A DNA stretch of 64,000 nucleotides from the NCBI GenBank assembly GCA_905221605.1, contig CAJNDS010002138.1, forward strand, positions 568,999-632,998. Reading direction: 5' to 3'. How positions within the stretch are numbered: the first letter of the stretch is position 1; the number at the start of each line of letters is the position of its first letter. The notes under the pieces were generated by a model. It was not told where the DNA came from, ran no database searches, and saw nothing but the letters and a program-made list of their open reading frames with translations. Made by a program: the position numbers and the translations under genes. The DNA comes from Symbiodinium natans. Lineage: Eukaryota > Sar > Dinophyceae > Suessiales > Symbiodiniaceae. Positions 45,208 to 56,900 of this stretch are shown one piece after another.

Positions 45208-48200
45208 ATGGCACTGCCAACCTCGTCGTCGAGTGCCGACACAACCATGACCTTCGGTGATGGTGATGCTATTGCTGCACCTGCATTGGGCGAAAGCACA
45301 GGCTGCGCCGACACAGATGCGGTTACATCATCAGATGATGCCGTTGAGCTGGTCGCGGTTGCGAAGGCACCCGCACGAACCAGAAGTGGTTTGAGCGTAC
45401 TGCGTGAAGATGGAAACTCGAAGATGAGTCAAGTTTCACGCCTCAGATCCACTTCCAGACAATCATCGGAACGAACATCAAAGAGATCCAACACTCCAAG
45501 TACTCCACGACGAAGAAGAGGCACTTCTCCACGAATCTCTCCACGATCCTCGCCGGACGCCGGACGACCGGAAACGTCACCGCGAAGAGGGTACGGTGGC
45601 CCTCTTTTGGGTACCGGCCTCCCCAGTTCGGAACCTCCGGCTGGCGGTAGGAGCGGGCTTGATTCGGGTCCCCCGGTTGAGTCTGCTAACCCTCTAGCGG
45701 AACGAATCCGGGAAGAAGGCGAAAGGCGGGAAATGGGAGAGGTCATTGCCATGTTGCGACTGAAGATCGAGGAGATGCAACAGGAAGACTATGGGGCATC
45801 ACTCAGGATCGAGCAGCTAGAACGCGAACGTGATCAGAACGCGCAACTGGCTGCTCATATCCATCAACGTCACGAAGCTACACTCGCTGAACGTGAGCAA
45901 GTCGTTGGTGCCACGATCGCAACGCTGGAGCAACATGCTGCCGACAATCATCACCAAGCGACGATGACTCAGGAGCAGTTGATGCACCAGCAACGCGAGA
46001 TGGCGCAGTACATGGTCAACGTGGAAGAAGCGGCCCATGGTGAAGGAAACACGATAGCTCGAGAATATCAGCGACTTACAGAGGAGCTGAACATTCGAGC
46101 ACATGAAAATCTGAGAAGGCGAGCCGATCTACAACAAGCCGAAATCATTGTGGCCCAGATGGAAGATCAGCTGCGAACCTCCGAGTTTGCACGTGAAGCA
46201 TCCGAGAAGCAGAAGAGCGAGATGCGAGAATATGCTCATCATGAGAGCGTGGCATTGCAGGATGAACGCGATCAGACCAGGCTCTTGAACGTGAACATTC
46301 ATGGCGTCATCGTTCGGTACCACGAAGAAGAAGAAAGAGCAGCTGCTTTGAGACAAGCTGTGCACGAAATGGAGCAGCGATTGGAAGGCCAACATGCTTC
46401 GTTGCCTAGCATCCATGAGGAGCTGCAAAGGGTACGAGCGGAATGCCAATCTCATGAGGACGTCAATCGACGACTGACATCGGAATTGGATGCTGCGAGA
46501 CAGGTTCAAACGTACAACCGACCTACGTCAGCCGGAACGTCTGAGTGGGATAATGTTTCTTCAGTGCCTAGGGTAGGTGTGCATAATTCGCGTCCACAAA
46601 GCGTTCAATCCCGTTCAGGAATAACCCAAGCTTACAGCAGTCCGGAAGAAGTTGATCGTGATGTGCCAGTGTCATCTACGACGGAATCGAGGTTCAAGAC
46701 ATGGGTCCAGAACACCATTCCTGGGGTGGGTTCGGCTTCGCCGGCTCATTCCCAGGGTGGAGATGCCTCAAAGGAGGGTTCGGGTCCCCCGGCTCTTCCC
46801 ACGAGGCCATCGTTGTTCGGAGGACCACCTATTCCAGTGGCAGAAAGCCGACCGACTTCTACAAGGACATCGTTATTTGGTGGACCTCCCGTTCTCGTTC
46901 CAGAAGTACCATCAGTTCCCAACCTGGTTCCGGGAAGGATGTTCACGACAGGTTTGCTGGACTTGCCTCCTGGCTTGGCTACCAGACCACACACCTCACA
47001 GTTACTTGCTGATCCACCTACGGCGTCCACGTCCTACCAGTGTGTGCGGCAACCATCGCGTTCGCGGCATACGGGCGAGGTCACGCCTGGAATGGCTTCA
47101 GAAATTCCTCCGAATGCTCCCAATCATCCTCAAGATCCTCGCGCAAACGCTTCGACAACTGTTCAGCAAGAAGCTTTACGAAGGCAAATGGATGATCTTC
47201 GGGAAGAAATGAGCAGAATGAGAGACACCGAAGCTCGTCTTCGTCGTGAACGAGATCAATGGCGTACAATTGCTGAAGAACAGGAGCAAGAGAATGAGGG
47301 TGAAGAGGGAGAGAACGAGGAGGAAGGCGAACCAGAAGAGGACGGAGACAAAACAGACCCCGGATCCTGGAAGCCAATCAAGAAAGGAGGTGGGGGAGGT
47401 GATGGTGGTGGCGACCCAGATTCTTCTCCCCACGGTGGTGGTGGAGGAGGTGGCGGTGGATCTGGACCCGAAGATGGACTTGATTACACCGAAGGGCCAA
47501 AGATATCCCGAAGAGAAGCCGACAAGATCAACATTCCTGCGTTTCCCAAGGTCACTCACTTGGACGCATGGCAGGCAACAGTCACCACGAACGTTCTGGC
47601 CGCGTGTGCGGATACCAATCAAAGCGACTGGATCAAATGGCTGCAAGAGTCTTTCAAGCCGATGCCGGATGTTGAAGGGCTCAATGACTCGGGACATGTC
47701 AAGTTCAGAAGCATCGACGTGAAGCTGGCAAGTGCGATGACTCTCATGTTACGGAATGCTGGAGATCAAGCAGCCGATCTGTTCTTGGAAGTGAACCTCA
47801 AATCAAACGCGTACATTCGCGGGACCGAGTACGAGGTTCTGAAGGGACGACAGATCATTGCTATGATGATGGAAAGCTTCCGCACACGGGATCGTCTTGA
47901 CATGGTTTACACGATCGACTACCTGACCAAGTTGCAGTACCCTGGGGACAACAAGATTGCCGCATGCAAAGCAACGTGGCTAGAGATCATCTCTCGGATT
48001 CGACCTGAAGATGTACCTTCCACGAATGCCCTCCGCGACATCTTGTACCAGAAGATATCAGGATCCTCTGAGATGAACATGGAGCTCAAGCTTTACTATG
48101 ACATCAAGAGCTATGACGATCCAGAGAGATCACATGATATGCTGCTGAGGATCATGGACCGGGCGGTGCAGAGGAGAAGAGAGAAGAAGAACCTCAACGA

Positions 48201-49344
48201 GACACAACATGGTCTGAACCAGATGGTTGCTGGGAAGGACCTGCTTGCTGCACCAGCTAGGCCCGATCCCAAGGGGCCTCCCTCATCCGCGCCAGACAAG
48301 GACAAGAAGAAGAAGACGAATGAGAGAGGCAAGGACAAAGAAGCTGCGGATGCTGCGCCTGTACTCCCAAAGAGTAAAGCAAAGGCACACGAAAAGGACA
48401 AGAAGAAGGGGAAAGGTAAAGGCAAAGAACGATCCCGATCTCCTTCATCATCACGATCGCTGACCGACAAGGAAAAGGCGAAGATTCGTTGCAAATTTCA
48501 CTTCGGAGGAGGATGCAATGCAGGAAAGAATTGCAAATGGAATCACAAAGATACGGACAGAGGACGACCGTCTTCACGAGATGATAAGAATCAGAGAGCG
48601 CGAAGCCCGTCATCAAAACCATCGGAACAACATTGCTTCCAGTGGAGCAAGAACGGATCCTGCAGCCGAGAGAATTGCCCTTTCAAGCATGACCCGGCTA
48701 AGGCAGCGCCCGCAACCGGGGAAACCGACGCGAATGCGAAGGCAAAAGCAAAGGCGAAGGCGAAGGACAAGAAGAAGAAGCCTGAACCTGCCGCACCCGC
48801 GATTGCGATTCGAGGTCTGCCTGCAGTACCTGTTCTTCGATTCCTGGGTGATGGTGATGGTGATTCTGACGATGAGTCAATTGATGGCGACGCGGCGTCA
48901 GATTGCTCCACCGACGATGAGATCGGATCCTATCACAGAGACGTCAAGGACCTCAAGGTTTCCTTCGAACGGGGAACGAAGTTCGCGTCATCGAAGCCGA
49001 GGCGATCACACAAAGATAGGGGATTCGCCCCGCGACTTTTTACAGAAGCGAACCTGAAGCACGAGAACCACATCTCGGAGGTCGAGTACGAGAAGCACAA
49101 AGCAAGAGCTAGGGCTCGACTGATGGAAGATATGTGTCTGGGCAAAGATGGAGGATGCATACCAGTTAGGATTCCAGGGACCGAGAAGGTGATTGTGTTC
49201 AAGTTCGACAACAAGAAGGGGAAGTTCCATGAAAGAGCCTTGAGCGTTGATGAGAGCCGTGAAGAACCCGAACATGTGTATGGTCCAACCAGAATTTATT
49301 CGCAGGAAGCTGAAATTCATCATGGACACAGGATGCGGACATGA
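45208..49344 (+). CDS. Gag-like protein with coiled coil and two CCCH fingers
   Basis: 1,378 codons. Residues 1-165 are Ser/Arg/Pro-rich. Residues 165-435 form a long coiled coil rich in Glu, Gln and Arg. Residues 440-650 are Pro/Ser-rich, followed by a second short coiled coil and an acidic-to-Gly-rich linker. Residues ~775-1,010 are a helical capsid-like region beginning PAFPKVTHLDAW, as in copia Gag. A Lys-rich stretch precedes two zinc fingers, CKFHFGGGCNAGKNCKWNH (~1,095) and CFQWSKNGSCSRENCPFKH (~1,143), both C-x(8 or 9)-C-x5-C-x3-H. These are CCCH type instead of the CCHC knuckle of most Gags. The C-terminus is acidic and overlaps pol by 98 nt in another frame. Role: particle formation and RNA binding, from family knowledge. 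Confidence 0.85.
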   Translation: MALPTSSSSADTTMTFGDGDAIAAPALGESTGCADTDAVTSSDDAVELVAVAKAPARTRSGLSVLREDGNSKMSQVSRLRSTSRQSSERTSKRSNTPSTPRRRRGTSPRISPRSSPDAGRPETSPRRGYGGPLLGTGLPSSEPPAGGRSGLDSGPPVESANPLAERIREEGERREMGEVIAMLRLKIEEMQQEDYGASLRIEQLERERDQNAQLAAHIHQRHEATLAEREQVVGATIATLEQHAADNHHQATMTQEQLMHQQREMAQYMVNVEEAAHGEGNTIAREYQRLTEELNIRAHENLRRRADLQQAEIIVAQMEDQLRTSEFAREASEKQKSEMREYAHHESVALQDERDQTRLLNVNIHGVIVRYHEEEERAAALRQAVHEMEQRLEGQHASLPSIHEELQRVRAECQSHEDVNRRLTSELDAARQVQTYNRPTSAGTSEWDNVSSVPRVGVHNSRPQSVQSRSGITQAYSSPEEVDRDVPVSSTTESRFKTWVQNTIPGVGSASPAHSQGGDASKEGSGPPALPTRPSLFGGPPIPVAESRPTSTRTSLFGGPPVLVPEVPSVPNLVPGRMFTTGLLDLPPGLATRPHTSQLLADPPTASTSYQCVRQPSRSRHTGEVTPGMASEIPPNAPNHPQDPRANASTTVQQEALRRQMDDLREEMSRMRDTEARLRRERDQWRTIAEEQEQENEGEEGENEEEGEPEEDGDKTDPGSWKPIKKGGGGGDGGGDPDSSPHGGGGGGGGGSGPEDGLDYTEGPKISRREADKINIPAFPKVTHLDAWQATVTTNVLAACADTNQSDWIKWLQESFKPMPDVEGLNDSGHVKFRSIDVKLASAMTLMLRNAGDQAADLFLEVNLKSNAYIRGTEYEVLKGRQIIAMMMESFRTRDRLDMVYTIDYLTKLQYPGDNKIAACKATWLEIISRIRPEDVPSTNALRDILYQKISGSSEMNMELKLYYDIKSYDDPERSHDMLLRIMDRAVQRRREKKNLNETQHGLNQMVAGKDLLAAPARPDPKGPPSSAPDKDKKKKTNERGKDKEAADAAPVLPKSKAKAHEKDKKKGKGKGKERSRSPSSSRSLTDKEKAKIRCKFHFGGGCNAGKNCKWNHKDTDRGRPSSRDDKNQRARSPSSKPSEQHCFQWSKNGSCSRENCPFKHDPAKAAPATGETDANAKAKAKAKAKDKKKKPEPAAPAIAIRGLPAVPVLRFLGDGDGDSDDESIDGDAASDCSTDDEIGSYHRDVKDLKVSFERGTKFASSKPRRSHKDRGFAPRLFTEANLKHENHISEVEYEKHKARARARLMEDMCLGKDGGCIPVRIPGTEKVIVFKFDNKKGKFHERALSVDESREEPEHVYGPTRIYSQEAEIHHGHRMRT

Positions 49345-50402
49345 TCTTATCTCTCTAGAAAAGGTCGCCAAGCACGGCATCGACACTGCAATGGATTGCG
49401 AATCTACATCGTTCCAGACGGCGAATGGTGTCACTATGACCAACCAGACGGCGGAATTCTTGACGAAATCCTTCAAGGAGCCCATCAAAGCACATGTATT
49501 GGAGAATACACCTTCTGTGCTGTCAGTTGGGAAGAGATGCATGCTTCACGGCTCTTCCTTTGTGTGGCCCGCGGGACGTCCACCATTTATGGTGAACGAT
49601 GCTGGCGAGAGGATACAATTCTTCGTGCAAGGAGACATCCCCTATGTCAGAGTGGGAAGCAAAGGAGCCAAAGCCCATGAGGAACCCGAAGCGATGGAAA
49701 TGTTCCGCTTGGTGCAGAAGTACAAGGACAAGGTGGACGATGATACCGACGACGATTCGACGTATGTTGCGGTACCAGGTCTTGACGACATCGGCGAGGA
49801 GATCCCCGACGTAACTTCCGAAGCTGACGAAGAAGAAGACGGCGAAGTAGTCGAAGGCGATGAAGCTCGTGAAGATGAACCACAAGCCGAACTTCCAGTT
49901 GAGGCTGAGGGCGACGCGCAGGAGATCGACGTGGAAGGTGACGAATCTGGTCCAGATAGAAGGGCGAAGGTCGGCACCTTGAAGGCCGAAGCGAACACCT
50001 TGGCTCATCTTTGTACCCATCGATTCCGAAATCCCTATTGTGATGCATGCGTGAGAGCAAAGATGAAGCATTTCAGAACCCAAAAGGGAGCATTCAAACG
50101 AGAAGTCAATGAGTGGGGTGACTTGGTGACGTTCGACTTTGTGGATATGGGAAAAGCCACGGATAAGGGGGTGGGTCTTGACGACGAGCTCCGTGAAATC
50201 CTGGTATTCCGCGACGTGGCCACGAAGGTGGTTGCAGCATATCCCACAATCTCCAGAGAAGAAGGAGAAGTTGTACGATGTATGAAGAGATTCATGGGAA
50301 AGAAGAAAGTGAGGCTGGCATATAGTGACTGCGCAGATGAGTTCATTGCGGCGATGAACAAGCTCAAAATTCCATTGGATCACTCGTTGCCAGGACGTCC
50401 TA
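49247..50402 (+). pseudogene. Pol part 1: protease and N-terminal integrase, truncated by insertion
   Basis: Lies +1 relative to gag. KFIMDTGCGHDLIS carries the aspartic-protease DTG near residue 27. An acidic linker follows. LAHLCTHRFRNPYCDACVRA gives the His/Cys zinc-binding start of integrase near residue 250. VTFDFVDM (~295) and LAYSDCADEF (~358) carry the first two catalytic Asp. Coding ends at the TA at 50,401-50,402, where the A/B array begins; the frame then reads on into the repeat for 23 codons to a stop. It aligns with integrase resuming at 53,914. The ATG at 49,247 lies inside gag, so translation probably needs +1 frameshifting. Confidence 0.85.
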
Positions 50403-50638
50403 CTGTTGATGGACGAAATCCTGCATCATTTTTATCACGCAGCTCATCCCTTCCAAACCCTGAATCTTAACATTGCCGTCCTTGCAATGCTTCGAAAGTG
50501 CATGTGTGTGAATGACCGAAATCCTGCATCACCCATATGCGCACGCAACATTGAAATTCGACGGGTGCGGGGAGCTCGATTACCAACCGTCGCACACGTG
50601 TAACGCAGGGGGTCATGCAAGATTTTGTCCATCCACAG
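50403..50638 (+). mobile_element. Unit A1
   Basis: 236 bp. Starts CTGTTGATGGACGAAATCCT and ends with GTCCATCCACAG, imperfect terminal inverted repeats of about 25 bp. The motif GACCGAAATCCTGCATCACC recurs internally. Confidence 0.9.
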
Positions 50639-51196
50639 TCTCGGACAAGATAATTGACTGACTTGTTGGCAAGAGTTGTTGCTGGAATGGCTTTTGGGAA
50701 GATTGTCGGAGAATGGCCTTTGGGAAGAATGTCGGAGATGTACTTTTTGCAGCTTCAAGCCTAAGCTCTCCTCTTTCTCGGTGTGGCCAAGCACCAAAGA
50801 GCAGAAATGTCGCGTTTTTCAAGTTTCAAATTCGTTTCTGTAGTTTCAAATTAGTTTCAAAATAGTTTCAAAATCCAGTTGCAAAATCGCTGTTAAGGGG
50901 AAACTGCATTTTCCTACGTGCGATTCAAAAAATGAAGGAATCTCAGAGATTCCTGGTTTTCAAAAAGCGCGGACAGAAATTGCAGTTCCCCCTTAACAGC
51001 GATTTTGCAACTGGATTTTGAAACTAATTTGAAACTGACTGGAAACTAATTTGAAACTATGGAAACAATTTGAAACTTGAAAAATACCACATTCCGGACT
51101 TTCTGCCCCATCCTGGCCCCTCACATACGGCCCTCAGTTGACTTTGGTCAGCCGTGACTAGAGACCAGAGTTTCCGAAAACTTGCAAGTCTCCAGA
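50639..51196 (+). mobile_element. Unit B1
   Basis: 558 bp from TCTCGGACAAG to CTCCAGA. Includes a tandem GGAAGATTGTCGGAGAATGG / GGAAGAATGTCGGAGATG and a central foldback (about 50,840-51,060). One G shorter than the other B units near 50,780. Confidence 0.9.
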
Positions 51197-51199
51197 CAG

Positions 51200-51758
51200 T
51201 CTCGGACAAGATAATTGACTGACTTGTTGGCAAGAGTTGTTGCTGGAATGGCTTTTGGGAAGATTGTCGGAGAATGGCCTTTGGGAAGAATGTCGGAGAT
51301 GTACTTTTTGCAGCTTCAAGCCTAAGCTCTCCTCTTTCTCGGGTGTGGCCAAGCACCAAAGAGCAGAAATGTCGCGTTTTTCAAGTTTCAAATTCGTTTC
51401 TGTAGTTTCAAATTAGTTTCAAAATAGTTTCAAAATCCAGTTGCAAAATCGCTGTTAAGGGGAAACTGCATTTTCCTACGTGCGATTCAAAAAATGAAGG
51501 AATCTCAGAGATTCCTGGTTTTCAAAAAGCGCGGACAGAAATTGCAGTTCCCCCTTAACAGCGATTTTGCAACTGGATTTTGAAACTAATTTGAAACTGA
51601 CTGGAAACTAATTTGAAACTATGGAAACAATTTGAAACTTGAAAAATACCACATTCCGGACTTTCTGCCCCATCCTGGCCCCTCACATACGGCCCTCAGT
51701 TGACTTTGGTCAGCCGTGACTAGAGACCAGAGTTTCCGAAAACTTGCAAGTCTCCAGA
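51200..51758 (+). mobile_element. Unit B2
   Basis: 559 bp, nearly identical to B1, preceded by CAG. Confidence 0.9.
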
Positions 51759-51761
51759 CAG

Positions 51762-52320
51762 TCTCGGACAAGATAATTGACTGACTTGTTGGCAAGAGTT
51801 GTTGCTGGAATGGCTTTTGGGAAGATTGTCGGAGAATGGCCTTTGGGAAGAATGTCGGAGATGTACTTTTTGCAGCTTCAAGCCTAAGCTCTCCTCTTTC
51901 TCGGGTGTGGCCAAGCACCAAAGAGCAGAAATGTCGCGTTTTTCAAGTTTCAAATTCGTTTCTGTAGTTTCAAATTAGTTTCAAAATAGTTTCAAAATCC
52001 AGTTGCAAAATCGCTGTTAAGGGGAAACTGGATTTTCCTACGTGCGATTCAAAAAATGAAGGAATCTCAGAGATTCCTGGTTTTCAAAAAGCGCGGACAG
52101 AAATTGCAGTTCCCCCTTAACAGCGATTTTGCAACTGGATTTTGAAACTAATTTGAAACTGACTGGAAACTAATTTGAAACTATGGAAACAATTTGAAAC
52201 TTGAAAAATACCACATTCCGGACTTTCTGCCCCATCCTGGCCCCTCACATACGGCCCTCAGTTGACTTTGGTCAGCCGTGACTAGAGACCAGAGTTTCCG
52301 AAAACTTGCAAGTCTCCAGA
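51762..52320 (+). mobile_element. Unit B3
   Basis: 559 bp, nearly identical. It has G in GGATTTTCC near 52,030 where other units have C. Confidence 0.9.
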
Positions 52321-52556
52321 CTGTTGATGGACGAAATCCTGCATCATTTTTATCATGCAGCTCATCCCTTCCAAACCCTGAATCTTAACATTGCCGTCCT
52401 TGCAATGCTTCGAAAGTGCATGTGTGTGAATGACCGAAATCCTGCATCACCCATATGCACACGCAACATTGAAATTCGACGGGTGCGGGGAGCTCGAGTA
52501 CCAACCGTCGCACACGTGTAACGCAGGGGGTCATGCAAGATTTTGTCCATCCACAG
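52321..52556 (+). mobile_element. Unit A2
   Basis: 236 bp, nearly identical to A1 and A3. Confidence 0.9.
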
Positions 52557-53115
52557 TCTCGGACAAGATAATTGACTGACTTGTTGGCAAGAGTTGTTGC
52601 TGGAATGGCTTTTGGGAAGATTGTCGGAGAATGGCCTTTGGGAAGAATGTCGGAGATGTACTTTTTGCAGCTTCAAGCCTAAGCTCTCCTCTTTCTCAGG
52701 TGTGGCCAAGCACCAAAGAGCAGAAATGTCGCGTTTTTCAAGTTTCAAATTCGTTTCTGTAGTTTCCAATTAGTTTCAAAATAGTTTCAAAATCCAGTTG
52801 CAAAATCGCTGTTAAGGGGAAACTGCATTTTCCTACGTGCGATTCAAAAAATGAAGGAATCTCAGAGATTCCTGGTTTTCAAAAAGCGCGGACAGAAATT
52901 GCAGTTCCCCCTTAACAGCGATTTTGCAACTGGATTTTGAAACTAATTTGAAACTGACTGGAAACTAATTTGAAACTATGGAAACAATTTGAAACTTGAA
53001 AAATACCACATTCCGGACTTTCTGCCCCATCCTGGCCCCTCACATACGGCCCTCAGTTGACTTTGGTCAGCCGTGACTAGAGACCAGAGTTTCCGAAAAC
53101 TTGCAAGTCTCCAGA
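52557..53115 (+). mobile_element. Unit B4
   Basis: 559 bp, with CTCAGG in place of CTCGGG near 52,698 and TTTCCAATTAG near 52,765. Confidence 0.9.
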
Positions 53116-53118
53116 CAG

Positions 53119-53677
53119 TCTCGGACAAGATAATTGACTGACTTGTTGGCAAGAGTTGTTGCTGGAATGGCTTTTGGGAAGATTGTCGGAGAATGGCCTT
53201 TGGGAAGAATGTCGGAGATGTACTTTTTGCAGCTTCAAGCCTAAGCTCTCCTCTTTCTCGGGTGTGGCCAAGCACCAAAGAGCAGAAATGTCGCGTTTTT
53301 CAAGTTTCAAATTCGTTTCTGTAGTTTCAAATTAGTTTCAAAATAGTTTCAAAATCCAGTTGCAAAATCGCTGTTAAGGGGAAACTGCATTTTCCTACGT
53401 GCGATTCAAAAAATGAAGGAATCTCAGAGATTCCTGGTTTTCAAAAAGCGCGGACAGAAATTGCAGTTCCCCCTTAACAGCGATTTTGCAACTGGATTTT
53501 GAAACTAATTTGAAACTGACTGGAAACTAATTTGAAACTATGGAAACAATTTGAAACTTGAAAAATACCACATTCCGGACTTTCTGCCCCATCCTGGCCC
53601 CTCACATACGGCCCTCAGTTGACTTTGGTCAGCCGTGACTAGAGACCAGAGTTTCCGAAAACTTGCAAGTCTCCAGA
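53119..53677 (+). mobile_element. Unit B5
   Basis: 559 bp, nearly identical to B2, preceded by CAG. Confidence 0.9.
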
Positions 53678-53913
53678 CTGTTGATGGACGAAATCCTGCA
53701 TCATTTTTATCACGCAGCTCATCCCTTCCAAACCCTGAATCTTAACATTGCCGTCCTTGCAATGCTTCGAAAGTGCATGTGTGTGAATGACCGAAATCCT
53801 GCATCACCCATATGCACACGCAACATTGAAATTCGACGGGTGCGGGGAGCTCGAGTACCAACCGTCGCACACGTGTAACGCAGGGGGTCATGCAAGATTT
53901 TGTCCATCCACAG
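53678..53913 (+). mobile_element. Unit A3
   Basis: 236 bp. Its last base is followed by the second TA of the target duplication. Confidence 0.9.
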
Positions 53914-56900
53914 TATGAACAACTCTCTGGCGGAAAGGACCAACCAGTTCGTCATCACTGCTACAGCCACGTCGTTGCTGCATGCAGGGCTACCTGCGAA
54001 CTATTGGCCCTATGCCTTGAATTGCGTCACTCACAATCTCAACGCCGAGGATGTGGATGGTGAATCGGCGTGGCAGAGAATGTCTGGGAAAGAATTCCCG
54101 GGAAAGTTGATTCCGTTTGGAGCAAAGGTTTACTTCAAACCGACCGAGACCCGCGAACCAACATATGGTGGAAAGTTTGACCCGAAGGGAATACCCGGCA
54201 TTTTCGCAGGATATGTCCTTAATGCGGGGCAAACATGGTCACGAAAGTATCGCGTGTGGGACATGAAGGAGTTCGCGAATGCCAACTTTGCGCATGATGC
54301 GAAAGTGCCTCGCAAGCTTCCCTACATCACCGAACGGGTCATCATGCCGGATGAAATTGCCTTTCCGCTCAAGCTCGAGTACGAGAGAATGAACGGAACA
54401 CTTGAAGGACTGAAAGAAGGGAAGGATCTCGGAGGAAAAGAAATCAAGGACAAGCCACCAGGAGAAGGTGACGACGACGATGATGACGACAATGGCGATG
54501 ATGGTGGTGACCTACCTGATCGCCAAGAACGCGTCAAAGCCATGGAGAAGGAAATGCTCGACTATGTCATGGAGAACGATGACATTGTGCCTGATCTTTC
54601 AGAATTTCCAGATGATCAACCCGGTGAACCTCGCGACGGACCAGCATTGGAGTCTGAAGATGCCAAAGCCCTCAGATTGATTGGCGACTCCATTCTCGAC
54701 AGTGCAGGAAGTGTACCACAGAGCGAAGGAGTACCGGATGTTGCTTCGGATCCTCCGAGCAGCAAAAGGGAAACTAAGCGTGGTACTCCCCCCAAAACCG
54801 TTTCGGAACCTCCGGACGGCAAAGGGGAACCTGCATCGTCAGCACGCGGTCCAACTGGGCGTTCCATTCCGGACATTGACGAGACCGACCCTGCATTCAT
54901 CATCGCAAAGCTCAAGGAAGCTGGACTCATCGGACCGGAACCCGAGTTCTGGAAGTTCGGTACTCCCGGCGACGGTCGTGTCTACATCAATGACGACGGC
55001 GAACCTTGCAAGATCGACAAGCGGGGGGCTCCGTTCAAGATTGGGAGTGATGGTAGACGATTGCTACCCTCCACACGTCCGAAGGGCAAGTTCACTCCCG
55101 AAGAATGGCACAAGCTCGGAAGCGAAGGAAGGAAGATCGAACTTAAGAAGATAAAGAAGGTCGAAGAGAAGGAGGCCAAGAAGGCTCGCAAGAAGGAGGC
55201 CAAGGAGAAGAAGAAAGGCAAAGAGCATAAAGACGCACTCGTTGCATCGTTGGAGGCACTACTTCCCAAGGTCGTGCCTGCGGAGAAGATCGATTTGGAC
55301 TTCAGGGCGGGAACGACTACTGGATGGACATGGTGCGAGGAACAGGTGACGCAGATTGCCACAGAAATGTTTCTGGACGATGTGCTGCCTGCTCTTCCAA
55401 GTGAATTGGCAGAGTTCGGATTGAGAGCTCCTCGCATGCCATGTGTGTCATCAACCAAAGAGAAACACAGAGAGAAGCTCGCATGTGCAGCGCCGTGCTT
55501 CAACGCCATGGTTACACGTCCAGTCAACCGCAAGGAGATGTACGAGAATCCCAAAGCCATGGAGGCGTTCATGAAAGAATGGAAAGGCTTGTGGGATCAG
55601 GAAGTCTTCGACTTTAGCCAAGTGCGGGAGTATGACGACGTGGTCAGAGAAGCCAAGAAGTCCAACGCGAAGGTGCACATGGCAAGAGTGCATGGTCTCA
55701 TCTATGAGAAGAACTATCAACTCAAAGAAGGGGACCCTGCAAGGAAGTTCAAAGGAAGAGGTGTGCTGCTTGGAGATCAAGTCAAAGATCAGAATATGGA
55801 GGCGGCGCTGTTCCAGGACCTCGGAAACTCTCCGGCAACCTTTGATGCGTCTCGTTGGGCCGACTTCTACGGGTGCCTACCCGGGAACGACGTTCAGATG
55901 GCGGATGCTATCCAGGCCTACATTCAGGCTAAGTTGACGGGGACTCCGTGCTGGGTTGAACTTCCAGACGAGGCTTGGCATCCTTCGGTGAACCGGAGGA
56001 AATTTCGCAGACCAGTCTGCAGGCTCGTGAAAGCACTCTATGGGCATCCGGACGCTGGTACAATGTGGGAACAACATTGTCACACCGCAGTCCAGAAGAT
56101 GGGTTTTGCACCAGTTGGTGAGGAATGGCCGTCTCTTTACTTCCATGCAGGAATGAAGCTCCTATTGGTCATCTATGTCGACGACCTGAAGCTCGCCGGT
56201 CCGGCGGAGAACCTCCCGAAGGGGTGGAACATGCTTCGCAAGGAACTTCGTCTTGAGGAGGAAACTCCGCTTGGTTTGTATTTGGGATGTCGAATCTCAA
56301 AGGGAGAGGCTAAACTTCACGACAACACCAAGGTGCGAACTGTCACTTATGACATGGAAACCTATCTCGAAATGACAGTGCAAAAGTACTGTGAAACCAC
56401 GGGATTTCCTGTGGACAAATTCAAGAAGGTACCATCTCCCAGTCCAGTTGAAGAAACCAAAAATCACCCGGCTAGGGCACCGTGTTATCCACGTGCTGCA
56501 AGCCATCGGTGTCAATGGTGTGGACATACAATGCCTGTCGATAAGGGCGGACGGCTTCTACCTCCACCACCGGTTCCTAAGGGCCCACAGGAAACGGAAC
56601 TCGATGAGGCAGACAGGGGTACTCTTGCCCCGCATGCGGCGAGCATCCTCATGAAGTTGCTCTATGCTGCAAGAATTTGCAGGTTTGATTTGCTGCGAAG
56701 CATAAACAATCTTGCGCGACGCATTACAAAGTGGTCCAAGAAAGAGGATGCGGCTCTGCATCATTTGATGTGCTACGTCCATCAGTCCAAAGGTCATAAG
56801 ATGATCGGATGGGTCGGCGATTCCATGGATGCTACTTCCATAGGGTTGTATGCGGATGCGGATTACGCTGGTTGTGGCGAGAGTTTGCGTTCTACTTCGG

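Larger units (their letters stand above)
50403..53913 (+). mobile_element. Composite A/B array inserted in integrase
   Basis: Order A B B B A B B A, with CAG between adjacent B units, 3,511 bp in all. TA flanks both sides (50,401-50,402 and 53,914-53,915). Removing the array plus one TA leaves CGT CCT ATG AAC, which joins the two integrase halves in frame at the expected P-x-x-N position. All A units are 236 bp and B units 558-559 bp, nearly identical to each other, so amplification is recent. No transposase is encoded. Confidence 0.9.

Noticed and set aside
50403-53913. The A/B array as a spliceable intron of the copia element
   Set aside because: Nearby GT or GA donors joined to CACAG give an in-frame stop; exact restoration would need a TA or AC donor. 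Insertion with TA duplication fits better.
50403-53913. A CRISPR array
   Set aside because: Units are 236 and 559 bp, tandem, and without short unique spacers; the context is eukaryotic.
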